64,000 nt of DNA from Alkaliphilus oremlandii OhILAs (GTDB taxonomy: Bacteria; Bacillota; Clostridia; Peptostreptococcales; Natronincolaceae): NCBI RefSeq assembly GCF_000018325.1, contig NC_009922.1:3059559-3123558 (forward strand), read 5' to 3'. Shown in pieces: positions 50,856 to 59,893 of this stretch. A program made the translations under genes and the position numbers. The notes under the pieces are model-generated. The model saw only the letters and a program-made list of their open reading frames with translations. It ran no database searches and was not told the DNA's origin. Every line of letters begins with the position of its first letter. The stretch's first letter is position 1.

Positions 50856-51125
50856 ATTTCAGGTTTTAGTAGTTCCATCTGAGATAATTTCTTTGTCATT
50901 AAGTGTGTTTACTACAGATGTATCCTACTGTTTCTTAGAAACCCCGCAGAGAATGCCGCCGCTTTGGCATTCTTCACGGTAAGTTTTAATCGGTTTGAGG
51001 CTTAGCTTCCTTAACTCCATACGTTTATGCAAGACTTAAAAAATCATGTCCTTTATTTGACCAGAACATTGTAATTTTAGTATATCCTTACACTCAATTC
51101 TAAAGTGTTCACTGAACTTTATATA

Positions 51126-51386
51126 TTATATAAATAGATTCTCATACCTTCTGGTCTCAATAATCTGCTGTATTTCATCTATCGTTTTATTGTTGACGTT
51201 GATTAGTATGGCGCCGTAAGCATTAGAATCCACTGAATTGTTCAGGTTCTTTAATCCATCATATATACTTCTATATACAATGGCATCAATATGGCCACCG
51301 TCATTGTAGTCTACAATCTCATATCCTCGGCTTTCCAATGCGCTTTTTATATCCTCTAAGCCTTGTTCTACTGCTATTCTTTTCAA
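51126..51386 (-). CDS. UPF0180 (YkuS-like) protein
   Basis: An 86-residue protein of the YkuS family. KRIAVEQGLEDIKSALESRGYEIVDYNDG is the characteristic N-terminus and the central part has AYGAILINVNNKTIDEI. Its function is unknown. TTG 51386 lies 8 bases after GGAGG; a GTG 9 bases earlier overlaps that site. Confidence 0.8.
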   Translation of the reverse strand: MKRIAVEQGLEDIKSALESRGYEIVDYNDGGHIDAIVYRSIYDGLKNLNNSVDSNAYGAILINVNNKTIDEIQQIIETRRYENLFI

Positions 51387-51481
51387 ATAAAACACCTCCT
51401 AAGACTAGTATATCTAGGAAGTGATTTTTTAATTCGCTTATTCAAATTAATTTTATGCTACACCCAAACAGTCAGCCCAGC

Positions 51482-52372
51482 TTAAGGGATAACTACCTCT
51501 ATTGCATTGTTGATCATTTCAAATTGGATTGGATACAGATCTAAAATTTCTCCATCTGCATTGATTTTCTCTTTCTTTTTACCATTCTCCATTAAAAACT
51601 CTATATTCTTTCCCTTATAAAATTTTACTTCTTTAAATTTCACATGATTCCCTTTAAATATTGTAGGTAAAAGAAACAACAATTTTAACTTCGGCATTTT
51701 TCGTACGATACAGATATCAAATTCTCCATCTGAAAAACTGGACTTCGGAGATATTTTCATACCGCCCCCATAATAGGAGCCATTGCATACGGCAGCCAAC
51801 ATAATCTCTTCCTCATAAATAGCGTCATCAATGACCAATTTTGTTTTAAAGCTTTTAAAGTTTATAAGGGATTTAATTGTCCCTATAACATAGGAATAAG
51901 TGCTGGAAAAATATTTTTTTATCCGATTTGTTTCATCAGCAATTAAAGCATCTAATCCGATGCTTGAAATATTGATAAAGTATTCCTTATTGATCTTTCC
52001 TAAATCTATCGTTATACTATTTCCTTTGACCAAACTCTCTATGGATTCCCTTATATCCCTTGGGAGATTCAGCGTTCTAGCAAAATCATTTCCTGTCCCA
52101 GCAGGTATAATCCCTAATTTTTGCTTGCTTCCAACCATACCGTTGATTACCTCATGAAGTGTTCCATCTCCACCAACAGAAACAATGGTGGAAAAATCGG
52201 TATGTCTAGCTTCTTCTGCAATCCGCTTTCCTTCGCCCACCTTTTCTGTTTTCCTTATTTCATAAGTGTAGTGATATTCCTTCATCACTTCCTCTATTAA
52301 AGGTATGATTTTATCACCGTTACCCTTTCCTGCAACTGGATTCACTATAAATAAAAAAGACAACCTACGCAC
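51482..52372 (-). CDS. Diacylglycerol kinase-family lipid kinase
   Basis: A 296-residue kinase of the YegS/DagK/BmrU family. LFIVNPVAGKGNGDKIIP, the GGDGTLHEVINGM catalytic loop, LGIIPAGTGNDFARTL and a C-terminal beta-rich domain are all in order. It likely phosphorylates diacylglycerol in membrane lipid turnover. It begins immediately after the stop codon of the DUF4446 gene (TAG-GTG), so translation is coupled. GTG start. Confidence 0.9.
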   Translation of the reverse strand: MRRLSFLFIVNPVAGKGNGDKIIPLIEEVMKEYHYTYEIRKTEKVGEGKRIAEEARHTDFSTIVSVGGDGTLHEVINGMVGSKQKLGIIPAGTGNDFARTLNLPRDIRESIESLVKGNSITIDLGKINKEYFINISSIGLDALIADETNRIKKYFSSTYSYVIGTIKSLINFKSFKTKLVIDDAIYEEEIMLAAVCNGSYYGGGMKISPKSSFSDGEFDICIVRKMPKLKLLFLLPTIFKGNHVKFKEVKFYKGKNIEFLMENGKKKEKINADGEILDLYPIQFEMINNAIEVVIP

Positions 52373-52921
52373 CTACCCTACTTGGCGAGAACTTCTGTTT
52401 CCCTTTAAATCCACTCTATCGAGGGCATTTACCTTCGCTCTTTCTAAAGCTTGAAGTTCTTCCACAGATAGACTATAATTCGATACACCATTTTTTACTG
52501 GCTTTGCATAAGAAACAGTTTCTATTCTTCCATAAATACCTGTTATAATAATTCCGTCATTATTTTCATCTAATAAAGCAATTGAATAGCTTAAATCACT
52601 TCCTGTATCATCGAAGGCATTGTACCGAATAATTCCTACCCTTTGAACACAGAAGCTTAATCGATTGTTAAAGATTTCTAGTTTTCCTTCAAATTGATTC
52701 AAACGCTGGTGGACATCCTCTATTTTATCTAAATGCTCAAATAAAATGGACTCTATTTGCTTACCGTCAGTTCCTCTTACAAGTTTTCTATATTTCTCTT
52801 TTAAATTTGAGCTGATTCCCATATTTATAATTAAAAATATAATAGTCAAGATATTCAGTCCTAAGCTTGCTATAAATAATATGTCCCTGTATTCTTCTAG
52901 TATATTTGTGATGAACGCCAT
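52373..52921 (-). CDS. DUF4446 family membrane-anchored protein
   Basis: A 182-residue protein with an N-terminal membrane helix (ILFIASLGLNILTIIFLIINMG), a coiled coil (LFEHLDKIEDVHQRLNQFEGKLEIF) and a C-terminal globular domain (RVGIIRYNAFDDTGSDLSYSIALLDENNDGIIITGIYGR), which is the DUF4446 signature. Often found near parAB in Clostridia; function unknown. GGGAGG is 6 bases before ATG 52921; the frame start at 52945 has no site. Confidence 0.87.
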   Translation of the reverse strand: MAFITNILEEYRDILFIASLGLNILTIIFLIINMGISSNLKEKYRKLVRGTDGKQIESILFEHLDKIEDVHQRLNQFEGKLEIFNNRLSFCVQRVGIIRYNAFDDTGSDLSYSIALLDENNDGIIITGIYGRIETVSYAKPVKNGVSNYSLSVEELQALERAKVNALDRVDLKGNRSSRQVG

Positions 52922-53033
52922 TTGTATCCTCCCTTCCAATATCAACTATAATCATACTATAAACTATACCTATTCGACAATATATAAGTTTTTCCTCTAT
53001 TTATAGTTTATATTTTCTGTAATTTCTACCACG

Positions 53034-53078
53034 AAAAACCATGTGTAAAGAGGTTAAAAGCTTTCTTTACACATGGTC
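53034..53078 (-). terminator. Terminator of the parA-parB-desulfurase operon
   Basis: On the minus strand CCATGTGTAAAGA and TCTTTACACATGG form a perfect 13-bp stem with TTTTT after it. It lies 75 bases past the stop of the cysteine desulfurase gene. Confidence 0.88.
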
Positions 53079-53151
53079 TTAGTTTTGGCTATTTTTAAAT
53101 GATATTAATTTTTTCTTACATCCCCTGGCCCTTACTGAACTGAATCTACAT

Positions 53152-54294
53152 TTATATTTCTTTACAAATTTCTTTGATGGCCTCTACTGCCCTATCGATA
53201 TCTTCTTTCGTATTAAAATAACCAATGCTGAATCGAACCGTTCCCTGCTCAAAGGAACCGATGGTTTTATGAGCCAGGGGTGCACAATGAAGACCGGATC
53301 GTACTGCAATATTAAAAGCCTGATCCAGTACGAAGGCAATTTCAGAGGAATCTTCCTCTCCAATATTAATAGAGATGACAGCGCCTTGCTTCTCTGAATC
53401 CTTCGGACCATAAACCTTTACCTGCTCTATTTGCGCTAAGGCTTCAATAAAATATTGAGTCAGCTCTTTTTCATGATTTCTTATTTTTTCTATACCCTCT
53501 TTTAATATAAATTCGATGCCTGCACCTAATCCAACAATGCCCGGTGTATTGGCAGTACCACTTTCATAGCGATCCGGCAGCATCTCAGGCTGTGTCAGCT
53601 CTTCTGACTTGCTTCCCGTACCTCCTTCTTTAAAGTGCAGTACATCCAGCCCTTCTCTGATATAGAGTATTCCTGTTCCCTGGGGACCCATAAGGCCTTT
53701 ATGTCCTGGTACACCCAATAGATCGATATTGAGTTTGTTCACATCAATTTCATAAATTCCCGCAGTCTGAGCAGCATCGACTAAAAACAAAACACCTGCT
53801 TCCTTGGCGATTCTTCCCACCGCTTCTATAGGCATCAATGTTCCTGTCACATTGGAGCCATGAGTTAGGGCAATGAGCTTCGTATTGCTTCGAATAGCCC
53901 TTTTTATATCTTCAGGGTCGATAACACCCTCAGCGTTACATTGAATGATGGTATTTTCTACTCCTATTTTTTCTAAAGCTGTAATTGGTCTTAATACAGA
54001 GTTATGCTCCATTGTTGATGTAATTACGTGGTCACCCTTTTTTAAAACGCCTTTTATGGCTAGGTTTAAGGAATCCGTTGCATTTGAAGTAAATATAATT
54101 TGCATTGGGTTATCTATATTAAATAAAGTCCCTATTAATTCTCTCGTTTTTAAAATAGCTCTACCAGCTTCCAACGACAATCTGTGTCCAGATCTTCCTG
54201 GATTAGCTCCAGCATTTTTCATGTGATCTATCATAGCATTGTATACGTTTTCTGGCTTTGGATAGGATGTAGCCGCATTGTCTAAATAAATCAA
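53152..54294 (-). CDS. Cysteine desulfurase-family aminotransferase
   Basis: A 380-residue PLP enzyme (class V). MIYLDNAATSYPKP starts the protein; the PLP lysine is in GVPGHKGLMGPQGTG near residue 200, and the catalytic Cys is in RSGLHCAPLAHK. This group, next to parB in Clostridia, resembles SufS/CsdB and may supply sulfur for tRNA thiolation or cofactors. Start: TTG 54294, 7 bases after GGGAGG; the ATG at 54309 overlaps the ribosome site. It follows parB by 21 bases. Confidence 0.9.
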   Translation of the reverse strand: MIYLDNAATSYPKPENVYNAMIDHMKNAGANPGRSGHRLSLEAGRAILKTRELIGTLFNIDNPMQIIFTSNATDSLNLAIKGVLKKGDHVITSTMEHNSVLRPITALEKIGVENTIIQCNAEGVIDPEDIKRAIRSNTKLIALTHGSNVTGTLMPIEAVGRIAKEAGVLFLVDAAQTAGIYEIDVNKLNIDLLGVPGHKGLMGPQGTGILYIREGLDVLHFKEGGTGSKSEELTQPEMLPDRYESGTANTPGIVGLGAGIEFILKEGIEKIRNHEKELTQYFIEALAQIEQVKVYGPKDSEKQGAVISINIGEEDSSEIAFVLDQAFNIAVRSGLHCAPLAHKTIGSFEQGTVRFSIGYFNTKEDIDRAVEAIKEICKEI

Positions 54295-54315
54295 ATTATT
54301 CCCTCCCATCTTTCA

Positions 54316-55191
54316 TTACTGTAATAAACCGATTATTCGATCTAAATCCTCATCGTTATAATATTCTATTTCTATTTTTCCTTTTTTGTTCCCTTTAATA
54401 ATATTTACCTTCGTTCCAAATATGGATCGAAGGCTCTCTTCGATTGCTGCCACATGGATATCTTTATTCTCATTCTTAGTTTTCTTATGATTTTCTTTTA
54501 TCGCATTATTTAAATTCTTAACCAGTTCCTCTACCTGTCTTACACTTAAGCCTTCGCTTATTATTTTCTCTGCAAGAAGATACTGCCGATCTAAGGGCTC
54601 TATGCTAAGGATGGCTCTGCCATGACCACCACTTAGTTTTCCTTCGATAATGAAGTCGATCACCCTCTGATCTAGACGAAGAAGTCTTAATATATTGGCC
54701 AAGTAGGAGCGGCTTTTCCCTAAGGCTTCCGATAATTCTTCCTGTGTCACCTTATATTGCTGTATTAAATACTGGTATGCCAGAGCTTCCTCAATTACAT
54801 TTAAATCCTGCCTTTGTAGATTTTCAATGAGGGATACTTCTAATAATTGTTTCTCACTATAATTTTTTACAATGCAAGGAACTTCCTTTAGGTCGATTAA
54901 TCTCGATGCCCTTAGTCTTCGTTCCCCTGCTATTATCATATATCCCTTTGCAGTTTTGGATACAATTAATGGCTGTATAATGCCATGAATTTTTATAGAA
55001 TTGGCTAGTTCTTGGATACTCTCTTCGTTAAAGCTTTTCCTCGGTTGATTTGGATTGGGGTATATTTTATGGATAGAAATTTGTTCTATTTTTTCCGTTG
55101 TCACATCTTGTTCGATTTCATTGAAACTTATCATGTCTGGAATAAGAGCCTCTAATCCCTTACCCAGCCCTCTTTTTTTCCCTTTTACCAT
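54316..55191 (-). CDS. parB: Chromosome-partitioning protein ParB (Spo0J)
   Basis: A 291-residue ParB. Residues 35-125 have the N-terminal CTPase domain (PNPNQPRKSFNEESIQELANSIKIHGIIQPLIV, AGERRLRASRLIDL) and the Arg-rich loop. The HTH is TQEELSEALGKSRSYLANILRLLRL, and a C-terminal dimer domain follows. It should bind the parS sites at 45.95 and 59.7 kb. The start abuts the parA stop (TAG-ATG). Confidence 0.96.
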   Translation of the reverse strand: MVKGKKRGLGKGLEALIPDMISFNEIEQDVTTEKIEQISIHKIYPNPNQPRKSFNEESIQELANSIKIHGIIQPLIVSKTAKGYMIIAGERRLRASRLIDLKEVPCIVKNYSEKQLLEVSLIENLQRQDLNVIEEALAYQYLIQQYKVTQEELSEALGKSRSYLANILRLLRLDQRVIDFIIEGKLSGGHGRAILSIEPLDRQYLLAEKIISEGLSVRQVEELVKNLNNAIKENHKKTKNENKDIHVAAIEESLRSIFGTKVNIIKGNKKGKIEIEYYNDEDLDRIIGLLQ

Positions 55192-55965
55192 CTATATCAC
55201 ATCCTCTTCTAAATCTAAAAATTCCTCTGCTAGTTCTGTATAGGCTTCCGCACCCTTTGATCTTGCATCATAATAGATGATGGGTTGCCCAAAGCTGGGT
55301 GCCTCTGCCAATCTGACGTTTCTCGGTATAATTGTGGTATAGACCTTGCCCCTAAAGTAATTTTTAACTTCATCTACTACTTGAATGGAAAGGTTTGTCC
55401 TACCATCGAACATGCTCAGTACAACCCCTTGAATCTCTAAAGAAGGGTTTAAATTCTTTTTGATCAGCTGTATGGTATTCATCAGTTGACTTACACCTTC
55501 CAATGCATAATATTCACATTGTATCGGGATTAGGACACTATCCACTGCCGCTAAAGAGTTGATGGTCAATAACCCTAAGGATGGTGGACAATCGATAAAA
55601 ATATAATCGTAATCCGCTCTGATTTCATCAATAGCCTTTCTTAGCTTTATTTCTCTATTTTTCATGCCTGTCAGCTCTATTTCAGCACCTGCTAACTGTA
55701 CGCTGGAAGGAATCAGGTGTAAATTTTCATATTCTGTAGGGAGGATCGCCTCTTTGATATTGGTTTCTCCAATGATAATATCGTAAATCGTATTTTCTAA
55801 GGTGTTTTTATCCACTCCTAATCCACTGGTTGTATTTCCTTGTGGGTCTATATCAATAACGCAGACTTTTTTCCCTTTTTCAGCAATACATGCACTTAAA
55901 TTCACATTGGTGGTGGTCTTACCAACGCCACCCTTCTGGTTAAAAATAGCAATTACCTTTCCCAA
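55192..55965 (-). CDS. parA: ParA-family ATPase (Soj)
   Basis: A 257-residue deviant Walker ATPase. KGGVGKTTTNVNLSACIA is the Walker A motif, IDIDPQGNTTSGLG and FIDCPPSLGLLT follow, and RLAEAPSFGQPI is the conserved later segment. Together with ParB it drives origin segregation and influences initiation and sporulation. TTG start with AGGGGG 7 bases upstream. Confidence 0.96.
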   Translation of the reverse strand: MGKVIAIFNQKGGVGKTTTNVNLSACIAEKGKKVCVIDIDPQGNTTSGLGVDKNTLENTIYDIIIGETNIKEAILPTEYENLHLIPSSVQLAGAEIELTGMKNREIKLRKAIDEIRADYDYIFIDCPPSLGLLTINSLAAVDSVLIPIQCEYYALEGVSQLMNTIQLIKKNLNPSLEIQGVVLSMFDGRTNLSIQVVDEVKNYFRGKVYTTIIPRNVRLAEAPSFGQPIIYYDARSKGAEAYTELAEEFLDLEEDVI

Positions 55966-56126
55966 TTTTCTTCCCCCTTTAGGCTTAGAAGTTTTGATAC
56001 TATCTAGTTCTATAAAAATTTCAATTAACCTTCTCGTTTTACAAATTTGATTTGTCTAAATATGGTTTTAAAATTAAGCACATGGATCAAGTTCCCTCAT
56101 AATTCGAGATGTTTCCATATATCTTT

Positions 56127-56160
56127 GAAAAAAAAGATTACCATAATAGTAATCTTTTAG
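56127..56160 (-). terminator. Terminator of the noc-like gene
   Basis: Minus strand AAAAGATTAC and GTAATCTTTT, with a 7-base loop and a run of T after it. The stem overlaps the stop codon of the noc-like gene. Confidence 0.83.
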
Positions 56161-56954
56161 CTCTTCGGTATTTTCACTGTGACTTCAATATATTCGCCCT
56201 TATCGATTTCTTTAAATTCTGCATTGCCCTGCTTTTCTTTAATGACATCGTAGGCCTGCTTTATGGTATTGATATAGATTCTATAATTCATAAAGCTTCT
56301 GATTTTTTGCTTCGGTGTAACCTCTTTTTCTTTGCCAATGTCCTCTAGCATGTTTTTTATCAACTGCTCTGTTTTCTTTACATTGAATTCTTCTTTGATG
56401 ATCTTGTTTAAAGCTTTCTCCCTAAGCTCATCATCAGGAAGCTTCAGCAGTGCTCTCGCATGTCTTTCCGTCAACCCATTCTCTAATATCTTTTTCTTAA
56501 TATCCGGCCCTAATCTAAGTATTCTCAATTTATTTGCAATGGTAGATTGATTTTTTCCAACCTTTTCAGCCAGTTCTTGCTGAGTAAAACCATGATCTTC
56601 AATTAAATTTGCATAACCCTCCGCTTCCTCTACAAAGTTGAGATCTTCTCTCTGCAAATTTTCTATAATAGCTAAAACCGCTGAATCCGTATCGGTATAA
56701 CCATGATTGATAATTGCTGGTATGGTTTTTAACTCCGCTAGCCGAGCCGCTCTTAATCGTCTTTCCCCTGCGATTAATTCGTATCGGTCTTCGCCTATTT
56801 TTCTGACGCTGATTGGCTGAAGTATACCGTAGGCCTTAATGGAAGCACTTAACTCCTCTAATCCGATTTGGGAAAAAGTCCTTCTTGGCTGATAAGGGTT
56901 TGGAATAACCTTCTCTACTAAAATCTCCTCTACTCTTCTCTCTAAACTGTTCAT
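56157..56954 (-). CDS. noc: Noc-like ParB paralogue (nucleoid occlusion)
   Basis: A 265-residue ParB-family protein. VIPNPYQPRRTFSQIGLEELSASIKAYGILQPI and AGERRLRAARLAEL form the CTPase domain; the HTH is TQQELAEKVGKNQSTIANKLRILRLG. The Noc assignment rests on position between rsmG and parA, as in Bacillus, not on a distinctive motif. In Bacillus, Noc prevents division over the chromosome. Clostridia may use it for another purpose. GAGGGG precedes the ATG. Confidence 0.87.
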   Translation of the reverse strand: MNSLERRVEEILVEKVIPNPYQPRRTFSQIGLEELSASIKAYGILQPISVRKIGEDRYELIAGERRLRAARLAELKTIPAIINHGYTDTDSAVLAIIENLQREDLNFVEEAEGYANLIEDHGFTQQELAEKVGKNQSTIANKLRILRLGPDIKKKILENGLTERHARALLKLPDDELREKALNKIIKEEFNVKKTEQLIKNMLEDIGKEKEVTPKQKIRSFMNYRIYINTIKQAYDVIKEKQGNAEFKEIDKGEYIEVTVKIPKS

Positions 56955-57084
56955 CTATCGTAACCCCTCATTTCCATAGCGAAAATACTGATTTTAATAC
57001 TATATTTCTATAAAACTTTAGGGACTCCTGCCATTTTTTATATTATTTTATAAAATTCATTCAACAAAATCCCTCAGTCTCCTG

Positions 57085-57804
57085 TTATTTTATCGGTTCT
57101 TTGCTCGGCTTTCCTGCTTTTCTAGGATATTTTGACGGAGTTTGTTTTATTTTCTTTATAACCAGGATATGGTGGGTAATATCGCTGAAGGGTAGGTCCA
57201 CAGAAATCTGCTCAACCACTTCTCCTCCCAATACTTTTATGGCTTTTTCTGCATCTGGCAGCTCTTCTATAATTTGAGGTCCTTTTTGACAAATAAAGTA
57301 TCCCCCTACTTTAACAAAGGGTAGGCAGTATTCTACTAGAACATTTAAAGCTGCTACGGCTCTAGACACAGCATAGTCGTATTTTTCTCTATAGTCCTTG
57401 CTTTGTCCAATATCCTCTGCTCTGCCGTGTACAAAGTCAACCTGCCCGAGCTTCGTTTCAGCACACACTTCCTCTAAAAAGCTAATCCTTTTTCTTAAAG
57501 AATCTAATAGGGTAAGCTCTATGCCCGGTAAGGCGATTTTTAGTGGAACTCCTGGAAATCCAGCACCAGTTCCAACATCAATCATCTTTCCTTCTCTTTT
57601 TAAATACTTACTTTGTATGCAGGATAGAGAGTCTAAAAAATGCTTGATCATAACGTCTTTTTCTTCTTCTATGGCAGTTAAATTCATCTTTTGATTCCAT
57701 TCCAATAAAATATCCTTATACTTTATGAGCTGGTTTATTTGAGCATCTGTAATTTCTATATTTAAACCCTGGGCTCCTTCTTTCAAAATATCTTTTAGCT
57801 CCAT
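57085..57804 (-). CDS. rsmG: 16S rRNA (guanine-527-N7)-methyltransferase
   Basis: A 239-residue methyltransferase, formerly GidB. MKMNLTAIEEEKDVMIKHFLDSL, the SAM motif VGTGAGFPGVPLKIALPG and the AVSRAVAALNVLVEYCLP segment identify it. It modifies G527 of 16S rRNA. The start overlaps the mnmG stop by one base (TAATG), so translation is coupled. Confidence 0.96.
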   Translation of the reverse strand: MELKDILKEGAQGLNIEITDAQINQLIKYKDILLEWNQKMNLTAIEEEKDVMIKHFLDSLSCIQSKYLKREGKMIDVGTGAGFPGVPLKIALPGIELTLLDSLRKRISFLEEVCAETKLGQVDFVHGRAEDIGQSKDYREKYDYAVSRAVAALNVLVEYCLPFVKVGGYFICQKGPQIIEELPDAEKAIKVLGGEVVEQISVDLPFSDITHHILVIKKIKQTPSKYPRKAGKPSKEPIK

Positions 57805-59696
57805 TACTCAACCTCCCCTTTTTTACGTCTTTTTTGCTCCAAATAGATCAATAGTACAGAAATATCCGCTGGGGATACGCCGGAAATCCTAGAAGCCTGT
57901 CCTACAGATAGGGGTCGGATGGCATTAAGCTTCTGTCTAGCTTCTATTCTCAATCCATCGATTTCGTTATAATCGATATCCTCCCTCAGCTTTTTATTCT
58001 CTAGCTTTTTAAATTGATCGATTTGTCTCAACTGCTTTTCAATATAACCTTCATATTTAATCATGACTTCACATTGAAACTGAGCATCCTTCATTAAATC
58101 CTGAGGCCTCGTTCCATCGATTTCTTTTATATTTTCATAGGTTAGCTCTGGACGCTTTAATAGATCATAAAGAGACATTCCTACTTTAATTGGAGTGCTT
58201 TCTGCTCTTTCTAATACAGGGTTTGCAATCGTTGGCGATACATTGGTAGTTTTTAATCGCTCCATTTCATTTTTAATATGCTCTTTCTTTAGAAGGTATC
58301 GCTCATATCGATCTTCCTTCACTAAGCCTAGGGCATATCCCTTTTCTGTCAGTCGAAGATCTGCATTATCCTGTCTTAAAACTAGGCGATACTCCGAACG
58401 AGAAGTCATCATTCGATATGGCTCATTAGTTCCCTTTGTTACCAGATCGTCAATTAATACACCGATATAAGCCTCTGATCGATCTAATATAAAAGGGTCT
58501 TCTCCTCTTATTTTTAAAACAGCGTTGATGCCGGCCATCAATCCTTGTGCTGCTGCTTCCTCATATCCAGAGGAGCCGTTAAATTGCCCTGCACTAAACA
58601 GATTATTGATATGTTTTACCTCTAAAGAAGCCTTTAATTGCGTTGGGTCGATACAATCGTATTCTATAGCATAAGCAGGTCTCATGATAATTGCATTTTC
58701 CAGTCCAATAACGGATCGAACCATTTGTACCTGAACTTCTTCCGGTAAGCTTGTAGAAAAACCTTGGATATACATTTCCTTGGTTTCTGCCCCCTCAGGC
58801 TCAATAAAAATTTGGTGAGATGGTTTTTCACTGAAGCGAACGATCTTATCCTCTATGGAAGGACAATATCTCGGACCAGTACTTTCAATATCCCCTCTAT
58901 ACATTGCCGATCGCCCTAAGTTTTCTTTGATGATTCGGTGGGTCTCCTCTGTAGTTCGAGTTAACCAGCAAGGAATCTGTTCTTTTTCTAAGGCCTCATT
59001 CATAAATGAAAAAGGGACGATCTCTTCATCTTCAATCTGAACACTTACCTTTGAAAAATCAATACTGTCCTTATGGATTCGAGCTGGAGTCCCTGTTTTG
59101 AACCTTCTCATATTGCAGCCTAAAGCTTTTAGCTTTTCAGACAGATATAGGGCAGGAAACAATCCATTGGGACCGGATTCATAATTGACCTCTCCCATGA
59201 AGATCTTGCTTTTTAAATAAACACCCGTAGCTAATATGACAGCCTTTCCATAGTATATGGCTCCAGTTTTCGTAACGACACCCTTCACCGTATTGTCTTC
59301 AACGATGATATCCACTACTTCACCTTGCAGTAGGTGAAGATTTGGTTCGTTTTCTAGCATTTTTTTCATCTCTATATGATATCTGGTTTTATCTGCTTGG
59401 GCCCTTAGAGAATGTACCGCTGGTCCCTTTGCAGTATTTAACATTCTGCTTTGAATAAATGTTTTATCGATGTTCAGTCCCATTTCTCCACCGAGAGCAT
59501 CAATTTCTCTTACTAAATGACCTTTTCCAGTTCCACCAATGGATGGGTTACATGGCAGCATTGCGATTGCATCCAATGACATAGTAAGCATCATTGTACT
59601 GTATCCCATTCTCGCAGTGGCTAGAGCGGCTTCGCATCCAGCATGTCCTGCCCCTACTACGACTACATCATAATTTCCTCCGTTGTATGTTATCAT
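57804..59696 (-). CDS. mnmG: tRNA uridine-5-carboxymethylaminomethyl modification enzyme MnmG
   Basis: A 630-residue FAD protein (GidA). [15 protein letters not shown] is the dinucleotide motif; [46 protein letters not shown] and the C-terminal helical domain ([23 protein letters not shown]) are conserved. With MnmE it modifies wobble uridines. GGAGG is 7 bases before the ATG. Confidence 0.97.
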   Translation of the reverse strand: MITYNGGNYDVVVVGAGHAGCEAALATARMGYSTMMLTMSLDAIAMLPCNPSIGGTGKGHLVREIDALGGEMGLNIDKTFIQSRMLNTAKGPAVHSLRAQADKTRYHIEMKKMLENEPNLHLLQGEVVDIIVEDNTVKGVVTKTGAIYYGKAVILATGVYLKSKIFMGEVNYESGPNGLFPALYLSEKLKALGCNMRRFKTGTPARIHKDSIDFSKVSVQIEDEEIVPFSFMNEALEKEQIPCWLTRTTEETHRIIKENLGRSAMYRGDIESTGPRYCPSIEDKIVRFSEKPSHQIFIEPEGAETKEMYIQGFSTSLPEEVQVQMVRSVIGLENAIIMRPAYAIEYDCIDPTQLKASLEVKHINNLFSAGQFNGSSGYEEAAAQGLMAGINAVLKIRGEDPFILDRSEAYIGVLIDDLVTKGTNEPYRMMTSRSEYRLVLRQDNADLRLTEKGYALGLVKEDRYERYLLKKEHIKNEMERLKTTNVSPTIANPVLERAESTPIKVGMSLYDLLKRPELTYENIKEIDGTRPQDLMKDAQFQCEVMIKYEGYIEKQLRQIDQFKKLENKKLREDIDYNEIDGLRIEARQKLNAIRPLSVGQASRISGVSPADISVLLIYLEQKRRKKGEVE

Positions 59697-59713
59697 ACAC
59701 TTGCCTCCATTTC

Positions 59714-59729
59714 TTTTTCACGTGAAACA
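59714..59729. other. parS centromere site, 15/16 match
   Basis: TTTTTCACGTGAAACA matches the ParB consensus TGTTTCACGTGAAACA at 15 of 16 positions. It lies 17 bases upstream of the mnmG start codon, 4 kb from the origin. Confidence 0.85.
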
Positions 59730-59747
59730 TTACTTTCTAAGTACCTG

Positions 59748-59893
59748 AAATTCTAAGCGCAGCTTAGTGTTGAGCGCCACATAAAGTTTATGCATATATC
59801 CGAACAAACTTTATTTTGAGCACTTGAAACTCTAAGTCCCATCTAGAGTTCAGTGCGACATAAAGTTTGTGAGCCTAAGTGAACAAACTTTAT
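59748..59893. repeat. Two imperfect tandem repeats of about 77 bp
   Basis: Units begin TGAAATTCTAAG (59748) and TGAAACTCTAAG (59825). Both contain CACATAAAGTTT-type and AACAAACTTTATTTT segments that pair into a hairpin (10-bp arms ATAAAGTTTG/CAAACTTTAT in the second). The second hairpin includes the mnmE stop codon and may terminate that transcript. No coding capacity is seen. Confidence 0.65.

Noticed and set aside
50952..50974. IS200/IS605 end or omega-RNA remnant
   Set aside because: Only a short GC-rich dyad is seen; no TnpA or TnpB sequence lies nearby.
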